Positions 13,195-21,786 of a DNA stretch of 64,000 nt are shown in pieces. The translations under genes and the position numbers were made by a program. How positions within the stretch are numbered: the stretch's first letter is position 1; each line of letters begins with the position of its first letter. The notes beneath the pieces are model-generated. The model did not search any database, had not been told where the DNA came from, and saw only the letters and a list, made by a program, of their open reading frames with translations. The DNA is from Clostridium akagii DSM 12554 (lineage in GTDB: Bacteria > Bacillota > Clostridia > Clostridiales > Clostridiaceae). The DNA is taken from positions 1 through 64,000 of the forward strand of contig NZ_JMLK01000014.1 of assembly GCF_000686725.1 (NCBI RefSeq), in the 5' to 3' direction.

Positions 13195-15747
13195 ATGAAA
13201 GCCATAGAAGTAAAAAAAGATTTATATTGGGTAGGTGCTCTTGACCCAGGCCTTAGAATATTCGATATTATAATGTACACACCTTTCGGTACAACTTACA
13301 ACTCATATGTAATAAAAGGATCAAAAAAAACCGCTGTATTCGAAACCGTTAAAGAAAGATTTTTTGATGAATATTTGGAAAGATTAGAATCCTTAGATAT
13401 AGACGTAACAAAAATTGATTACATTGTAGTTAACCATACAGAACCAGACCATGCAGGATCTGTGGCAAAACTTCTTGATGTATCAAAAAATGCAAAAGTA
13501 GTGGGATCTGCAGTTGCAATAAGATTTCTTAAAGCCATTGCTAACAGAGAGTTTGAGTATATTGAAGTTAAAGACAAAGACTCCATTGACCTTGGCGGCA
13601 AAACTTTAGAATTTATAGCTGCTCCATTTCTCCATTGGCCTGACTCAATGTACACTTACATTCCAGAGGATAAAACATTAATCACTTGTGATTCTTTTGG
13701 ATGTCATTACTCTACGGAATCCATGTTTGATGATAAAATAGAAAATTATAATGACTACTCCTCAGCTTTAAAATATTATTTTGATGGAATTATGGGTCCC
13801 TTCAAACCCTTTGTACTTAGAGCTTATGATAAAATAAAAGATTTAGAAATTGACTTAGTCTGCCCAGGTCACGGACCAATTCTTAGAGATGATCCTTGGA
13901 AAGTCATAAATCAATATAAAGAATGGAGTACTCCAATTAAAAATGATGATAAAAATGTAGTTATTTGTTATGTATCTGCCTATGGATACACCAAATCCTT
14001 GGCTGAAAAGATAAGTGAAGGCATTAAAAACACTGGTGATTACACTGTGGAACTACTAGATGTTATTTATAACAAACAAGAGGATGTTATGGCTAAGATA
14101 GATTCATCTGTAGGCGTACTATTTGGTTCACCAACAATAAATAGTGATGCACTAAAGCCAATACTAGACCTCCTAAATATAATGAACCCAATAGTTCATA
14201 ATGCAAAACCTTCTGGTGCATTTGGTTCTTATGGTTGGAGTGGTGAGGCTGTTCCAAATATAGAAAGGCGTCTAGCAGAGCTTAGACTTGATGTTATGAC
14301 TCCGGGTCTAAAGGTAAACTTTAAACCATCTGAAGAAGAATTTGTTTCTGCCTATAAATTCGGTGAAAATTTTGGTAAAAAAATAGCTGAACATTTAAGT
14401 AATGTGGTTAAACCAAAAAGGAAAAGCGGAACAAAAAAATGGAAATGCCTTGTATGTGGAGTAGTATTTGAAGGTTCTAAACCTCCAGAGACTTGCCCTG
14501 TATGTGGTGCTGGAAAAGAACAATTTATAGAAATAACAGAAGAAGAAATAACCTTTGCCTCAGAAAAAGAAGAAAACTTTGTAATAATCGGAAATGGCGC
14601 TGCTGGTTTTTATGCTGCTGATGCTATAAGAAAAAGAAATAAAGTAGCTAAGATAACTATTCTTTCCTCTGAAAAATATAGAACCTACTTTAGACCAGAA
14701 CTTTCTGACTATATAAGTACAAATCTTCCTGATAAAACACTTTATGTAGCCGATGAAAAATGGTACACCGATAACAATATAAATGTTATTTTAGGCGTAA
14801 CTGTTAAGAAAATAGAACCAACAACCAAAGAATTGATTCTTGAAGATAAATCAATAATAGGTTATGACAAACTAATAATTGCAACTGGAAGTAGAAATTT
14901 TCTTCCTCCAATTAAAGGTGTGCATTTAGATGGCGTTTATACTTTAAAATCTATGGAAGATGCAGAAAACATAAAGAAAAAAATCCCTGAAATTAAAAAT
15001 GCAGTAGTTATTGGGGGTGGTCTTTTAGGCCTCGAAGCTGCCTGGGAGATGAAAAAAGCTGGAGTTAATGTTACTGTAATTGAATTTTTGCCAAGACTTC
15101 TACCAAGACAACTAGATGAAGTTGGTGGAAAAACTTTTGCTTCTTTAGCTGAAAAATCAGGTATAAATATAATTCTTGGAGATTCTGCAGATAAAATTAT
15201 TGGAACTAGCAAAGTAGAAGGTGTAGCCTTTAAAATTGGAAAGCCAATACCAGCTGACTTAGTTTTATTCTCTGTAGGAATTCGCTCAAACAAAGAGCTT
15301 GCTGAAGCTTCTGGAATAGAGGTTCATAATGGAATACTTGTAAACAACAAAATGCAGACAAGTGAAAAAGATATTTTTGCTGCTGGTGATGCAGCTGAAT
15401 ATGATCATATTGTGTTTGGAAACTGGACTGCTGCTGTTGAAATGGCGAAAATCGCAGGTGCTAGTGCTGCTGGTGATGATGTTCATTTTGAAGGCTTCGT
15501 ATCCTCTGTTATGTTTAATGCATTAAATACTTCCGTGCTATCCCTTGGTGAAATATCACCTGAATGCGGGAAAAAACTTGAGATAGCCGATGAAAGCACA
15601 AAAACCTTAAAAACCCTATTCTTTAAAAATGATATTTTAAAGGGTGGCTATCTTATAGGTGATACATCAAGTGGTGGGAAACTTATACTTGCTATGCAGG
15701 AAGGTAAGACTTTGAATGAGTCACTTGCAGAGGGAATTATAATATAG
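13195..15747 (+). CDS. Flavodiiron protein-rubredoxin-NADH:rubredoxin oxidoreductase fusion
   Basis: One 850-residue chain carries a whole electron path. Residues 1-250 form the metallo-beta-lactamase-like di-iron domain with ligands H81, E83, D85, H86, H147, D166 and H226. Residues ~255-400 are a flavodoxin-like FMN domain. Residues ~413-445 are a short-spaced rubredoxin (C418, C421, C434, C437, only 12 residues between the pairs). From ~460 to the end is a FAD/NAD(P) oxidoreductase (IIGNGAAGF; VIGGGLLGLE). This matches the class F flavodiiron architecture known from clostridia. It would reduce O2 or NO using NADH without partner proteins. The ATG at 13195 has GAGGAG 7 nt upstream. Confidence 0.95.
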   Translation: MKAIEVKKDLYWVGALDPGLRIFDIIMYTPFGTTYNSYVIKGSKKTAVFETVKERFFDEYLERLESLDIDVTKIDYIVVNHTEPDHAGSVAKLLDVSKNAKVVGSAVAIRFLKAIANREFEYIEVKDKDSIDLGGKTLEFIAAPFLHWPDSMYTYIPEDKTLITCDSFGCHYSTESMFDDKIENYNDYSSALKYYFDGIMGPFKPFVLRAYDKIKDLEIDLVCPGHGPILRDDPWKVINQYKEWSTPIKNDDKNVVICYVSAYGYTKSLAEKISEGIKNTGDYTVELLDVIYNKQEDVMAKIDSSVGVLFGSPTINSDALKPILDLLNIMNPIVHNAKPSGAFGSYGWSGEAVPNIERRLAELRLDVMTPGLKVNFKPSEEEFVSAYKFGENFGKKIAEHLSNVVKPKRKSGTKKWKCLVCGVVFEGSKPPETCPVCGAGKEQFIEITEEEITFASEKEENFVIIGNGAAGFYAADAIRKRNKVAKITILSSEKYRTYFRPELSDYISTNLPDKTLYVADEKWYTDNNINVILGVTVKKIEPTTKELILEDKSIIGYDKLIIATGSRNFLPPIKGVHLDGVYTLKSMEDAENIKKKIPEIKNAVVIGGGLLGLEAAWEMKKAGVNVTVIEFLPRLLPRQLDEVGGKTFASLAEKSGINIILGDSADKIIGTSKVEGVAFKIGKPIPADLVLFSVGIRSNKELAEASGIEVHNGILVNNKMQTSEKDIFAAGDAAEYDHIVFGNWTAAVEMAKIAGASAAGDDVHFEGFVSSVMFNALNTSVLSLGEISPECGKKLEIADESTKTLKTLFFKNDILKGGYLIGDTSSGGKLILAMQEGKTLNESLAEGIII

Positions 15748-15786
15748 CTCCCAGGACAGATAAATAAAAACAAAATCAACAAATAT

Positions 15787-15825
15787 AAATTAGTATAGGG
15801 CTTGTTCCTATACTAATTTCTTTTT
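15787..15825 (+). terminator. Rho-independent terminator after the flavodiiron gene
   Basis: A perfect 13-bp stem (15787-15799 / 15807-15819) with a 7-nt loop is followed by CTTTTT. It lies between convergent genes and may serve both. Confidence 0.88.
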
Positions 15826-15834
15826 CATCAATTA

Positions 15835-16443
15835 CTAATTGATTGATTGATTTTTCATGGCATTTGCCAAATAAGTACTATTTGCCATATCAAAGGTACT
15901 ACTTTGCTTTAAAAGTGCTATTATGGTTTTATTTTGGGCAATAACATTTTTTTGTTCAGTGGCCATTTGATTTATCCATATCATATCAGAGTCCGCAATT
16001 TTACTGTAATCATTTAAAAAATACCATTCACCTGATTTTTTTACAAGGGTTACAACTTCTACATCCGGTCTCGGATAAGCTATACCATTAAAAAAAGTAT
16101 TATAGGTACAAACCATGGTTATATAATCTCCATGTCTTTTTTCATTATATACATTAATAAGTTCCAATTTTTTCACTTTGAAAGATGACAATTGTTTTTT
16201 TACAGCTACACTTTGTGACATCTTAGAATTCAAAAAAAACCCACTTAAAAATGTAGAATCTTTTGATACCTCGCTACTATAATATTCTTTAACTGTTGCC
16301 TCTGGATTTTGCCTAGTATATATTGAAGCCGCCTTTTTCTCAGCGGCTATATTTGTCTTAGTATTAGAACTTTCACTACATCCGGTAAAAATCAATGTGG
16401 TTACTGCTACTGTAAAAATTACTTTTAAAATTATTTTTTTCAC
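15835..16443 (-). CDS. Putative lipoprotein of unknown function
   Basis: This 202-residue protein has a lipoprotein signal with lipobox FTGC (Cys22). The mature part has alternating strands and a conserved-looking VKKSGEWYFLNDYSKI segment, which suggests an NTF2-like or DUF4878-like fold; this is only a guess from appearance. The start is GTG with GGAAG about 9 nt upstream. The gene stands alone, convergent with the flavodiiron gene. I do not recognise the family. Confidence 0.65.
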   Translation of the reverse strand: MKKIILKVIFTVAVTTLIFTGCSESSNTKTNIAAEKKAASIYTRQNPEATVKEYYSSEVSKDSTFLSGFFLNSKMSQSVAVKKQLSSFKVKKLELINVYNEKRHGDYITMVCTYNTFFNGIAYPRPDVEVVTLVKKSGEWYFLNDYSKIADSDMIWINQMATEQKNVIAQNKTIIALLKQSSTFDMANSTYLANAMKNQSIN

Positions 16444-16636
16444 TTTTGAGCACTTCCATTCTAAATATATAATTCTACTAACAAGTGAATTTTACATCAA
16501 AAATATATGTATGTAAATGGATAATTTATTATGAATATATTAAATTATCAAACTTTGGATATACATAGTGATTTTAGGCTCATATTACTTAATATAAATG
16601 CTGCATTATAAAAAATAGCTTGTTTCACCTAAAATA

Positions 16637-17917
16637 TCACTGCTGTTTTAGCAAGTTTTCTGATAACAACAAATATTTTTCACATAAAGCAGTTTTATCT
16701 TGTTTTAAATAAATCAAAGCTAATTTATTATAAATTATATTTAAATCTTTTTTGTTTTCATGTTCTATCAATAAATCTGCCATCTCAATATACACATTTA
16801 CTAATTTATCAATATTTTTTAGACTACCATATATATCAGCTAAAATATAATTACCTTTTATTAAATATTGTATATCATTATATTGTTTAGCATATTTTAA
16901 ACCTAATTCTACACTTTTAATTGCATCTACAAATATATTCTGCTTTAAAAATACAATTGATTTTTCAATAAGGGTATGACTTAATAGTGATTTATCTATT
17001 TTGCTTATTATTTCTTCTGCCATCTCAAAATATTTTATACTCTCCGTAAAATCATTTTTATAACAATAGTTCAAGCCAAGATTGTTATACACATAACTAA
17101 TAAAAACATTATCCTTATCCAAACTTTTTTCAAGTAATGTCTTATAAATATCTATTGCCTTATCGTAATTTCCTTTAGATTCATAACAGTTTGCCTGAAT
17201 GTTATAAGCATGATTGTAGTAATAATCATCCACATTAGCAACAACCAAGTATTTTTCAATAGTTTCTAAAGCTAAATCTATTCTATTTAAATATCTATAG
17301 CAATTTGCCAAACCGTATAAACACAATTTCTGAGTTTTTACATCATCATATACAAAAGAGTAATATTGGCTAAGATTATAATACACAATCGCAGTATCAT
17401 ACTTAAAATCATTGGTCTTACATAAACCCATTTTCAGATAAATTTCTGCTAATTTTTCATTTCTCTGCATACTTTTATATATTTTTATAGCTTGTTCATA
17501 ACCTGCACAAGCCTCTTCAAAATTTCTTTTTTTAGAAAAAATTTGCCCGATTTTTATATAAGTCTCAGCTTTAACCCTTAATAGATCAAATTCTTCTGCT
17601 AACTTAAAAACCTCTCTAATTGAAGCTTCGGTTATATCATCATTTTTAAGTTTATTTAAGCAGTATAATTCCGCATCTTCATTAGGTGTGCGCATTAAAT
17701 AGTCTTCATCAATGTTTAAAATTGTATTAAGCTCATCAGCTTTTTGGTTAAATTTTTCAGATAGTTTTGAAGCCATATCATAGGTTATGTCTCGCCTATC
17801 AGCTTCTATCATGCTTATAAGACCTTTGGTGATCTTTTCACTTTGCAAATCTTCTTGAGTCAAGCTAAGCTGGTTTCTTAGTGTTCTTATTTTCTCACCA
17901 GACGATAAAAATTTCAT
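16637..17917 (-). CDS. XRE-type helix-turn-helix regulator with TPR repeats
   Basis: A 426-residue protein with an N-terminal Cro/C1-type HTH (about residues 5-62, with LSLTQEDLQSEKITKGLISMIE). The rest consists of tetratricopeptide-like helical repeats (for example FEEACAGYEQAIKIYKSM and YDKAIDIYKTLLEKSL). This layout resembles the RRNPP group of peptide-sensing regulators, but no secreted propeptide gene is visible next to it. The ATG at 17917 follows AAGGTG; the adjacent GTG at 17920 is an alternative. Its target is unknown. Confidence 0.82.
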   Translation of the reverse strand: MKFLSSGEKIRTLRNQLSLTQEDLQSEKITKGLISMIEADRRDITYDMASKLSEKFNQKADELNTILNIDEDYLMRTPNEDAELYCLNKLKNDDITEASIREVFKLAEEFDLLRVKAETYIKIGQIFSKKRNFEEACAGYEQAIKIYKSMQRNEKLAEIYLKMGLCKTNDFKYDTAIVYYNLSQYYSFVYDDVKTQKLCLYGLANCYRYLNRIDLALETIEKYLVVANVDDYYYNHAYNIQANCYESKGNYDKAIDIYKTLLEKSLDKDNVFISYVYNNLGLNYCYKNDFTESIKYFEMAEEIISKIDKSLLSHTLIEKSIVFLKQNIFVDAIKSVELGLKYAKQYNDIQYLIKGNYILADIYGSLKNIDKLVNVYIEMADLLIEHENKKDLNIIYNKLALIYLKQDKTALCEKYLLLSENLLKQQ

Positions 17918-18039
17918 CACATCACCTTAATTCATTATATTTTATGTCATCAGTATACAATAAATTGCAAATACTAGCAACTTATTTTTACAAATTATTC
18001 AATAGAATCTAAAATATATAGAATCTTTAGGCACAATAA

Positions 18040-18867
18040 TTATGACAGGAGTACTGAATTTAGTTCTCCACCAAGTATTATTACAAAAGAACTTACTAAT
18101 AGCCAAAGCATTAGTATTATTACTGCTCCAAGTCCTCCATATATTTTTGAATAATTAGAAAAATTATTTATGTAAAAAGAAAAAGCTAAAGAAGATACTA
18201 TCCAACCCAAAGACGAGAGAATAGCTCCTGGAAGAACAGATTTTAGACTATGTTTTTTGCAGGGACCATAAATATAAAGAAATGAAAAAACTACTGTAGT
18301 AATCAGCACCATAAAAATATATCTCACCACATACCATAATATTTTAAATTTAGTTCCGATGCCAAGCCAAGTTAATAAAATATGCCCACTAGCTTCTCCA
18401 AATACAAGAAAAATCACTACTATAACTATAATTATTGCCAGGGTAATAGTTAAAATTACAGCTGTAATTTGAGAAACTATAAAATTTCTACATTCCTTTT
18501 CATTATAAGCCTTATTTAAACCCTTTATAACAGCATTTAAACCAGTGGAAGCTGACCACATGGTGAATAGAATACTAAAAGATAAAATGCCGCTATTTCT
18601 AGTAAATTTAACCTCTGAGATAGTTTTGCTTAAAAGCCCATATACTTCTATGGGTACAAAACTCCTAAGATTGTTCATAATATCACTAACTTTAATATTA
18701 CTATAACCTACTAAAGTAATTATAAATATTAGGAATGGAAAAACTGCCAATAGAAGACTATATGCAAGCTGAGAGGAAATAGCTAAAATATCATCCTCAA
18801 CCGATTTTTTTATAAGTCTATAAATAATACTTTTTATTTTTATTAAGGAAACCAACATATTGTTCAC
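18040..18867 (-). CDS. YihY/BrkB (UPF0761) family membrane protein
   Basis: A 275-residue integral membrane protein with about six helices. It has the family features AYSLLLAVFPFLIFI near the N-terminus, the MWSASTGLNAVIKGLNKAY segment in the middle and YGGLGAVIILMLWL near the C-terminus. The family was once annotated as ribonuclease BN, which is not supported; its function is unknown. It lies between the XRE-TPR gene and the lasso operon with no clear link to either. Confidence 0.86.
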   Translation of the reverse strand: MNNMLVSLIKIKSIIYRLIKKSVEDDILAISSQLAYSLLLAVFPFLIFIITLVGYSNIKVSDIMNNLRSFVPIEVYGLLSKTISEVKFTRNSGILSFSILFTMWSASTGLNAVIKGLNKAYNEKECRNFIVSQITAVILTITLAIIIVIVVIFLVFGEASGHILLTWLGIGTKFKILWYVVRYIFMVLITTVVFSFLYIYGPCKKHSLKSVLPGAILSSLGWIVSSLAFSFYINNFSNYSKIYGGLGAVIILMLWLLVSSFVIILGGELNSVLLS

Positions 18868-18946
18868 CCTTTTATTTTTTAGATGCTTTATGGTTATTTT
18901 GCTTGAAAATCAACTTAATATACTTAACCCAAACTAGAAAATATAT

Positions 18947-20599
18947 TTATTTTTCTTTAAGTTCGCCCTTATCAATGATAAAAACTCTATGGCAAATATC
19001 TAGTGCTGTAGTTCTATGAGTAATAATTATACAGGTAGGTGCTGGTTTTAAATTTTTAATAGTTTCTAAAACCTGTATTTCAGTGTTAGCGTCTAAAGCT
19101 GAAGTACACTCGTCCAGTAACAATATTGGTGTTTTATGTAGTAGTGCTCTAGCTATTGCTAATCTCTGTGCTTGTCCCTCTGATAAGCCCATGCCCCTTT
19201 CTCCTAATACTGCATTAAAACCAGCAGGATTGCTTTTTATAAAGTCAAAGGCACAAACCGATTTTGTAGCCATTTCCAATTCTTCTTCCGTGGCACTAAG
19301 GTTTCCAAATAGAAGATTCTCTCTTATGGTTCCTGAAAACAAAGTGTTCCCTTGTGGAACATAAGAAATAAGTTTTCTTGTTGCTACGCTTACAGGGATA
19401 TTCTTATTACCATGTTTAATGTATATATTTCCTTTTTCAGCATCTACTAATGCTAATAAAAGATTAATAAATGTAGTTTTTCCTTCTCCTGAAGGTCCTA
19501 CTAATGCTACGGTTTCTCCTTGCTTAATATTTACTGAAATATTTTTTAAAATCGGCTTATTCTTTTTATATGAAAACCATACATTTTCATATATTATTCC
19601 TGCCTCTTGAACTTTATCACATTTAATGTCTGTATCTTCAGCATCTAAATTCTCAAATTGTTGTAATCTTTCAGCAGAACCAATTGCCGCTATAACTTGA
19701 GGCAATAGCATTGCCATGCCAGAGATGGGTCCCTGAATATTTCCTATAAGACTAATCATTGCAGTAAGGGAACCAAAGGTTGTAGCTTTATTATAAAGTT
19801 TAAATGTTCCCCAACCAAAAACCAAAAAATAATTTATCCAAAACCCTGATATCATAATACTATTAGCAAAAGCAGCAATTTTAGCCCTGGCAATAGTTAA
19901 ATCTAATCTTTCCTTTTGCAAGTTTTTTACGGCTTTTATATTTGTTTCTTCTAAACAAAAAGTTTTTACTATAATCATGTTTTGTATAGATTCGTTTAAA
20001 AAAGATCTGTATCTTGACTCAATTTCTTGGAATTTAAGATACATTTTTTTTAATCTAGATGAAAGGTATTTACTCACTATTATAGTTATTGGTGAAACAA
20101 TAATTAAAATTACTCCCAGTACTGGTTCTAAAAATAAAAAGGCAATGAATGAACCTATAAGTAACACGACTAAAGATATTAAAGTAGGAATAGTGTTAGT
20201 TATAATGTTGGTTATTGCATCAACATCACTAGTCATTCTAGTTAATACATCACCACTATGATATTTAGTAAACTCTAACCATTTTATCCCCATTATTTTT
20301 TTATAGAAACTTTGCTGTAAACTATTTGTTAATTGAATATTGAATCTTGCAGTTATTATTGAAACTACTGCTCTCATTAATAATTCTAAAATTATTGTCA
20401 TTGCAAAAATACCCATAAGCTCAAACATCATCTGTAAATTTCTAGATGTAGCTGAATCAATTAGTTGTTTTGAAAGAAGCGCACGGAGAATATCTATAAG
20501 CGAAGTTACTACCCCTAAGACAATAATAATAACTAAATATTTTATAAAAGGCTTTACATTAACAAATATCCACTTAATACTTTTCCATAAATTTTTCAC
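18947..20599 (-). CDS. ABC exporter of the lasso peptide operon (D protein)
   Basis: This 550-residue half-transporter has a six-helix membrane domain (about 1-310) and a C-terminal ATPase with Walker A GPSGEGKTT, signature LSEGQAQR and Walker B ILLLDECTSALD. There is no N-terminal C39 peptidase domain, as expected when leader removal is done by the separate B1/B2 proteins. It overlaps the kinase gene by 26 nt and is last in the operon. It most likely exports the mature lasso peptide and so may give immunity. Its role is inferred from context; the family is certain. Confidence 0.88.
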   Translation of the reverse strand: MKNLWKSIKWIFVNVKPFIKYLVIIIVLGVVTSLIDILRALLSKQLIDSATSRNLQMMFELMGIFAMTIILELLMRAVVSIITARFNIQLTNSLQQSFYKKIMGIKWLEFTKYHSGDVLTRMTSDVDAITNIITNTIPTLISLVVLLIGSFIAFLFLEPVLGVILIIVSPITIIVSKYLSSRLKKMYLKFQEIESRYRSFLNESIQNMIIVKTFCLEETNIKAVKNLQKERLDLTIARAKIAAFANSIMISGFWINYFLVFGWGTFKLYNKATTFGSLTAMISLIGNIQGPISGMAMLLPQVIAAIGSAERLQQFENLDAEDTDIKCDKVQEAGIIYENVWFSYKKNKPILKNISVNIKQGETVALVGPSGEGKTTFINLLLALVDAEKGNIYIKHGNKNIPVSVATRKLISYVPQGNTLFSGTIRENLLFGNLSATEEELEMATKSVCAFDFIKSNPAGFNAVLGERGMGLSEGQAQRLAIARALLHKTPILLLDECTSALDANTEIQVLETIKNLKPAPTCIIITHRTTALDICHRVFIIDKGELKEK

Positions 20600-21530
20600 T
20601 ACAATATCGCCCCTTTACTGTAGTTTCAATAATTTCTATTTGTTCCACTATAGTGTAGCCTTCCTTTGGTCTCATAATTTTATATACGTCAACATTTTTT
20701 GCTATTTGAATGCATTTTTTTAAATAGGACGGATCCATTCCAATGTAATTAATAAGACCAAACCTAAATATATTTTTGAATATAATATTCAGCCTTTCCA
20801 TTCCAGTAATATTTATAACTTTCACTTCTTCTATATCATTAGCACTTAATTCATATATTGCTTTTAATTTGCATGGTTCTTTTCTAAATTTTTTTGTGAT
20901 TGGTATAGCATACTTATTTCTATCTTCATCAATTTTTCTAATATTATGTTCATCACTATATTGGAATTTTTCAACAGCGTCGGAGCAAAGTTTTTGTTGA
21001 GGATACCCTGGCATAATCATCAAATTATTTTGATGATCTTCACCTATAACAGAAACATCATCAGCTAAAAAATCATACCCCTTTTCTCTAAGTGCTGCAG
21101 TTAATGTTGATTTACCCGACCCACTGCACCCTGTTAATATTATGCCTTTTTCATTTATTACTACAGAACCTCCATGAATAGCTATACTATTTCTTTTAAT
21201 TAATAGCATACCTAGCGCACTACCTAATAGAAATGTTTTAACATATTGTTCCTCTGCTCCTTTAAAAAGTTCAACTTGAATTGTATTAACATCTTTAACA
21301 TAGTAAGTTGCTACTTTTTTTATTGAAAACCAAATTTGCTCTTTTTCAAAACAATGATCTTTTCCCTCTTTAATAGCATTTTTAATATTTGCTCGTAATT
21401 TAACACAAGAAATTATTACATCTGGAACTTCTTCTTTATCATAAACCACAAGTTCCGGTAATGAAATTTGCGATTGTACTATAAGTCCATATACTAAATA
21501 TGTATGTTTTAAAATAAAATTGTTATCCAT
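20574..21530 (-). CDS. HPr-kinase-like lasso peptide kinase (K protein)
   Basis: A 318-residue protein with an HprK-type fold. It has H119 in AIHGG, a P-loop GCSGSGKST (134-142, K140) and an acidic pair in FLADDVSVI (D157/D158). Family members in Bacillales lasso clusters, such as the paeninodin kinase, phosphorylate the C-terminal Ser of the precursor. The precursor here ends in Ser, which fits. The ATG at 21530 has GGAG 8 nt upstream; a longer reading from 21590 starts inside a hairpin and is less likely. The gene is 105 nt after the precursor gene and overlaps the exporter gene. Confidence 0.85.
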   Translation of the reverse strand: MDNNFILKHTYLVYGLIVQSQISLPELVVYDKEEVPDVIISCVKLRANIKNAIKEGKDHCFEKEQIWFSIKKVATYYVKDVNTIQVELFKGAEEQYVKTFLLGSALGMLLIKRNSIAIHGGSVVINEKGIILTGCSGSGKSTLTAALREKGYDFLADDVSVIGEDHQNNLMIMPGYPQQKLCSDAVEKFQYSDEHNIRKIDEDRNKYAIPITKKFRKEPCKLKAIYELSANDIEEVKVINITGMERLNIIFKNIFRFGLINYIGMDPSYLKKCIQIAKNVDVYKIMRPKEGYTIVEQIEIIETTVKGRYCSEKFMEKY

Positions 21531-21577
21531 AATAGTTTCTCCAATAATTTTTATTGTTTTATTAGGCATCATCAATG

Positions 21578-21617
21578 AAACATGTCCCAAAAATACGTTT
21601 ATTCTTGGGACATGTTT
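21578..21617 (-). terminator. Hairpin between precursor and kinase genes (possible attenuator)
   Basis: A perfect 13-bp stem (21578-21590 / 21605-21617, arm TTGGGACATGTTT) lies 19 nt past the precursor stop codon. In the minus direction only a short T run follows, so read-through to the kinase and exporter genes is likely. Such hairpins raise RiPP precursor levels over downstream genes by partial termination or mRNA protection. The plus strand has a better T tail but no gene to terminate. Confidence 0.75.
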
Positions 21618-21635
21618 TTTTGATAAATTATCTAA

Positions 21636-21770
21636 TTATGAGAATGAATAAAACGTAAATTTACCCTGTTGATAAGTTGCGTCTGATTTCGATGTAACTT
21701 TTGTACCATATTCAGTATTTTCTACTCCTAATTCATTAATTTTTGGCTCTACCCATTGCTGTTTTTGCAT
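21636..21770 (-). CDS. Lasso peptide precursor (A protein)
   Basis: A 44-residue peptide, six nucleotides after the cyclase stop. The leader (about 1-21) has the pattern WxxPxIxxLxVxxT (W6, P9, I11, L14, V16, T19), which RRE proteins read in lasso leaders. The likely core is G22-S44, 23 residues: ring segment GTKVTSKSD, with the Gly22 amine joined to the Asp30 side chain (9-residue ring), then a 14-residue tail ending FYSFS. Asp30 is the only acidic residue in the core, so it is the only possible ring closer. The C-terminal Ser44 fits phosphorylation by the adjacent kinase. Thr19 sits at -3 rather than the usual -2. The ribosome binding site is a full 12-nt match to the 16S tail. Confidence 0.88.
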   Translation of the reverse strand: MQKQQWVEPKINELGVENTEYGTKVTSKSDATYQQGKFTFYSFS

Positions 21771-21774
21771 TTAA

Positions 21775-21786
21775 ATCACCTCCTTT
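21775..21786 (-). promoter_or_regulatory. Full-length Shine-Dalgarno site of the lasso precursor
   Basis: AAAGGAGGTGAT, with the GGAGG core 8 nt before the precursor ATG. It also encodes the last residues (Arg-Arg) and the TGA stop of the cyclase gene. It is the strongest site noticed in the window and predicts high precursor translation. Confidence 0.85.

Noticed and set aside
16444-16636. Possible propeptide gene after the XRE-TPR regulator
   Set aside because: Only very short frames (5 and 12 codons) without ribosome binding sites or signal-peptide character are present.
16567-16640. Inverted arms (GTGATTTTAGG and CCTAAAATATCAC) near the regulator stop codon
   Set aside because: The loop is about 50 nt, one arm has a bulge and there is no T tail, so it is not a convincing terminator.
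21531-21590. N-terminal extension of the kinase reading frame
   Set aside because: Its start lies in the arm of the hairpin and has no ribosome binding site; ATG at 21530 has GGAG at good spacing.
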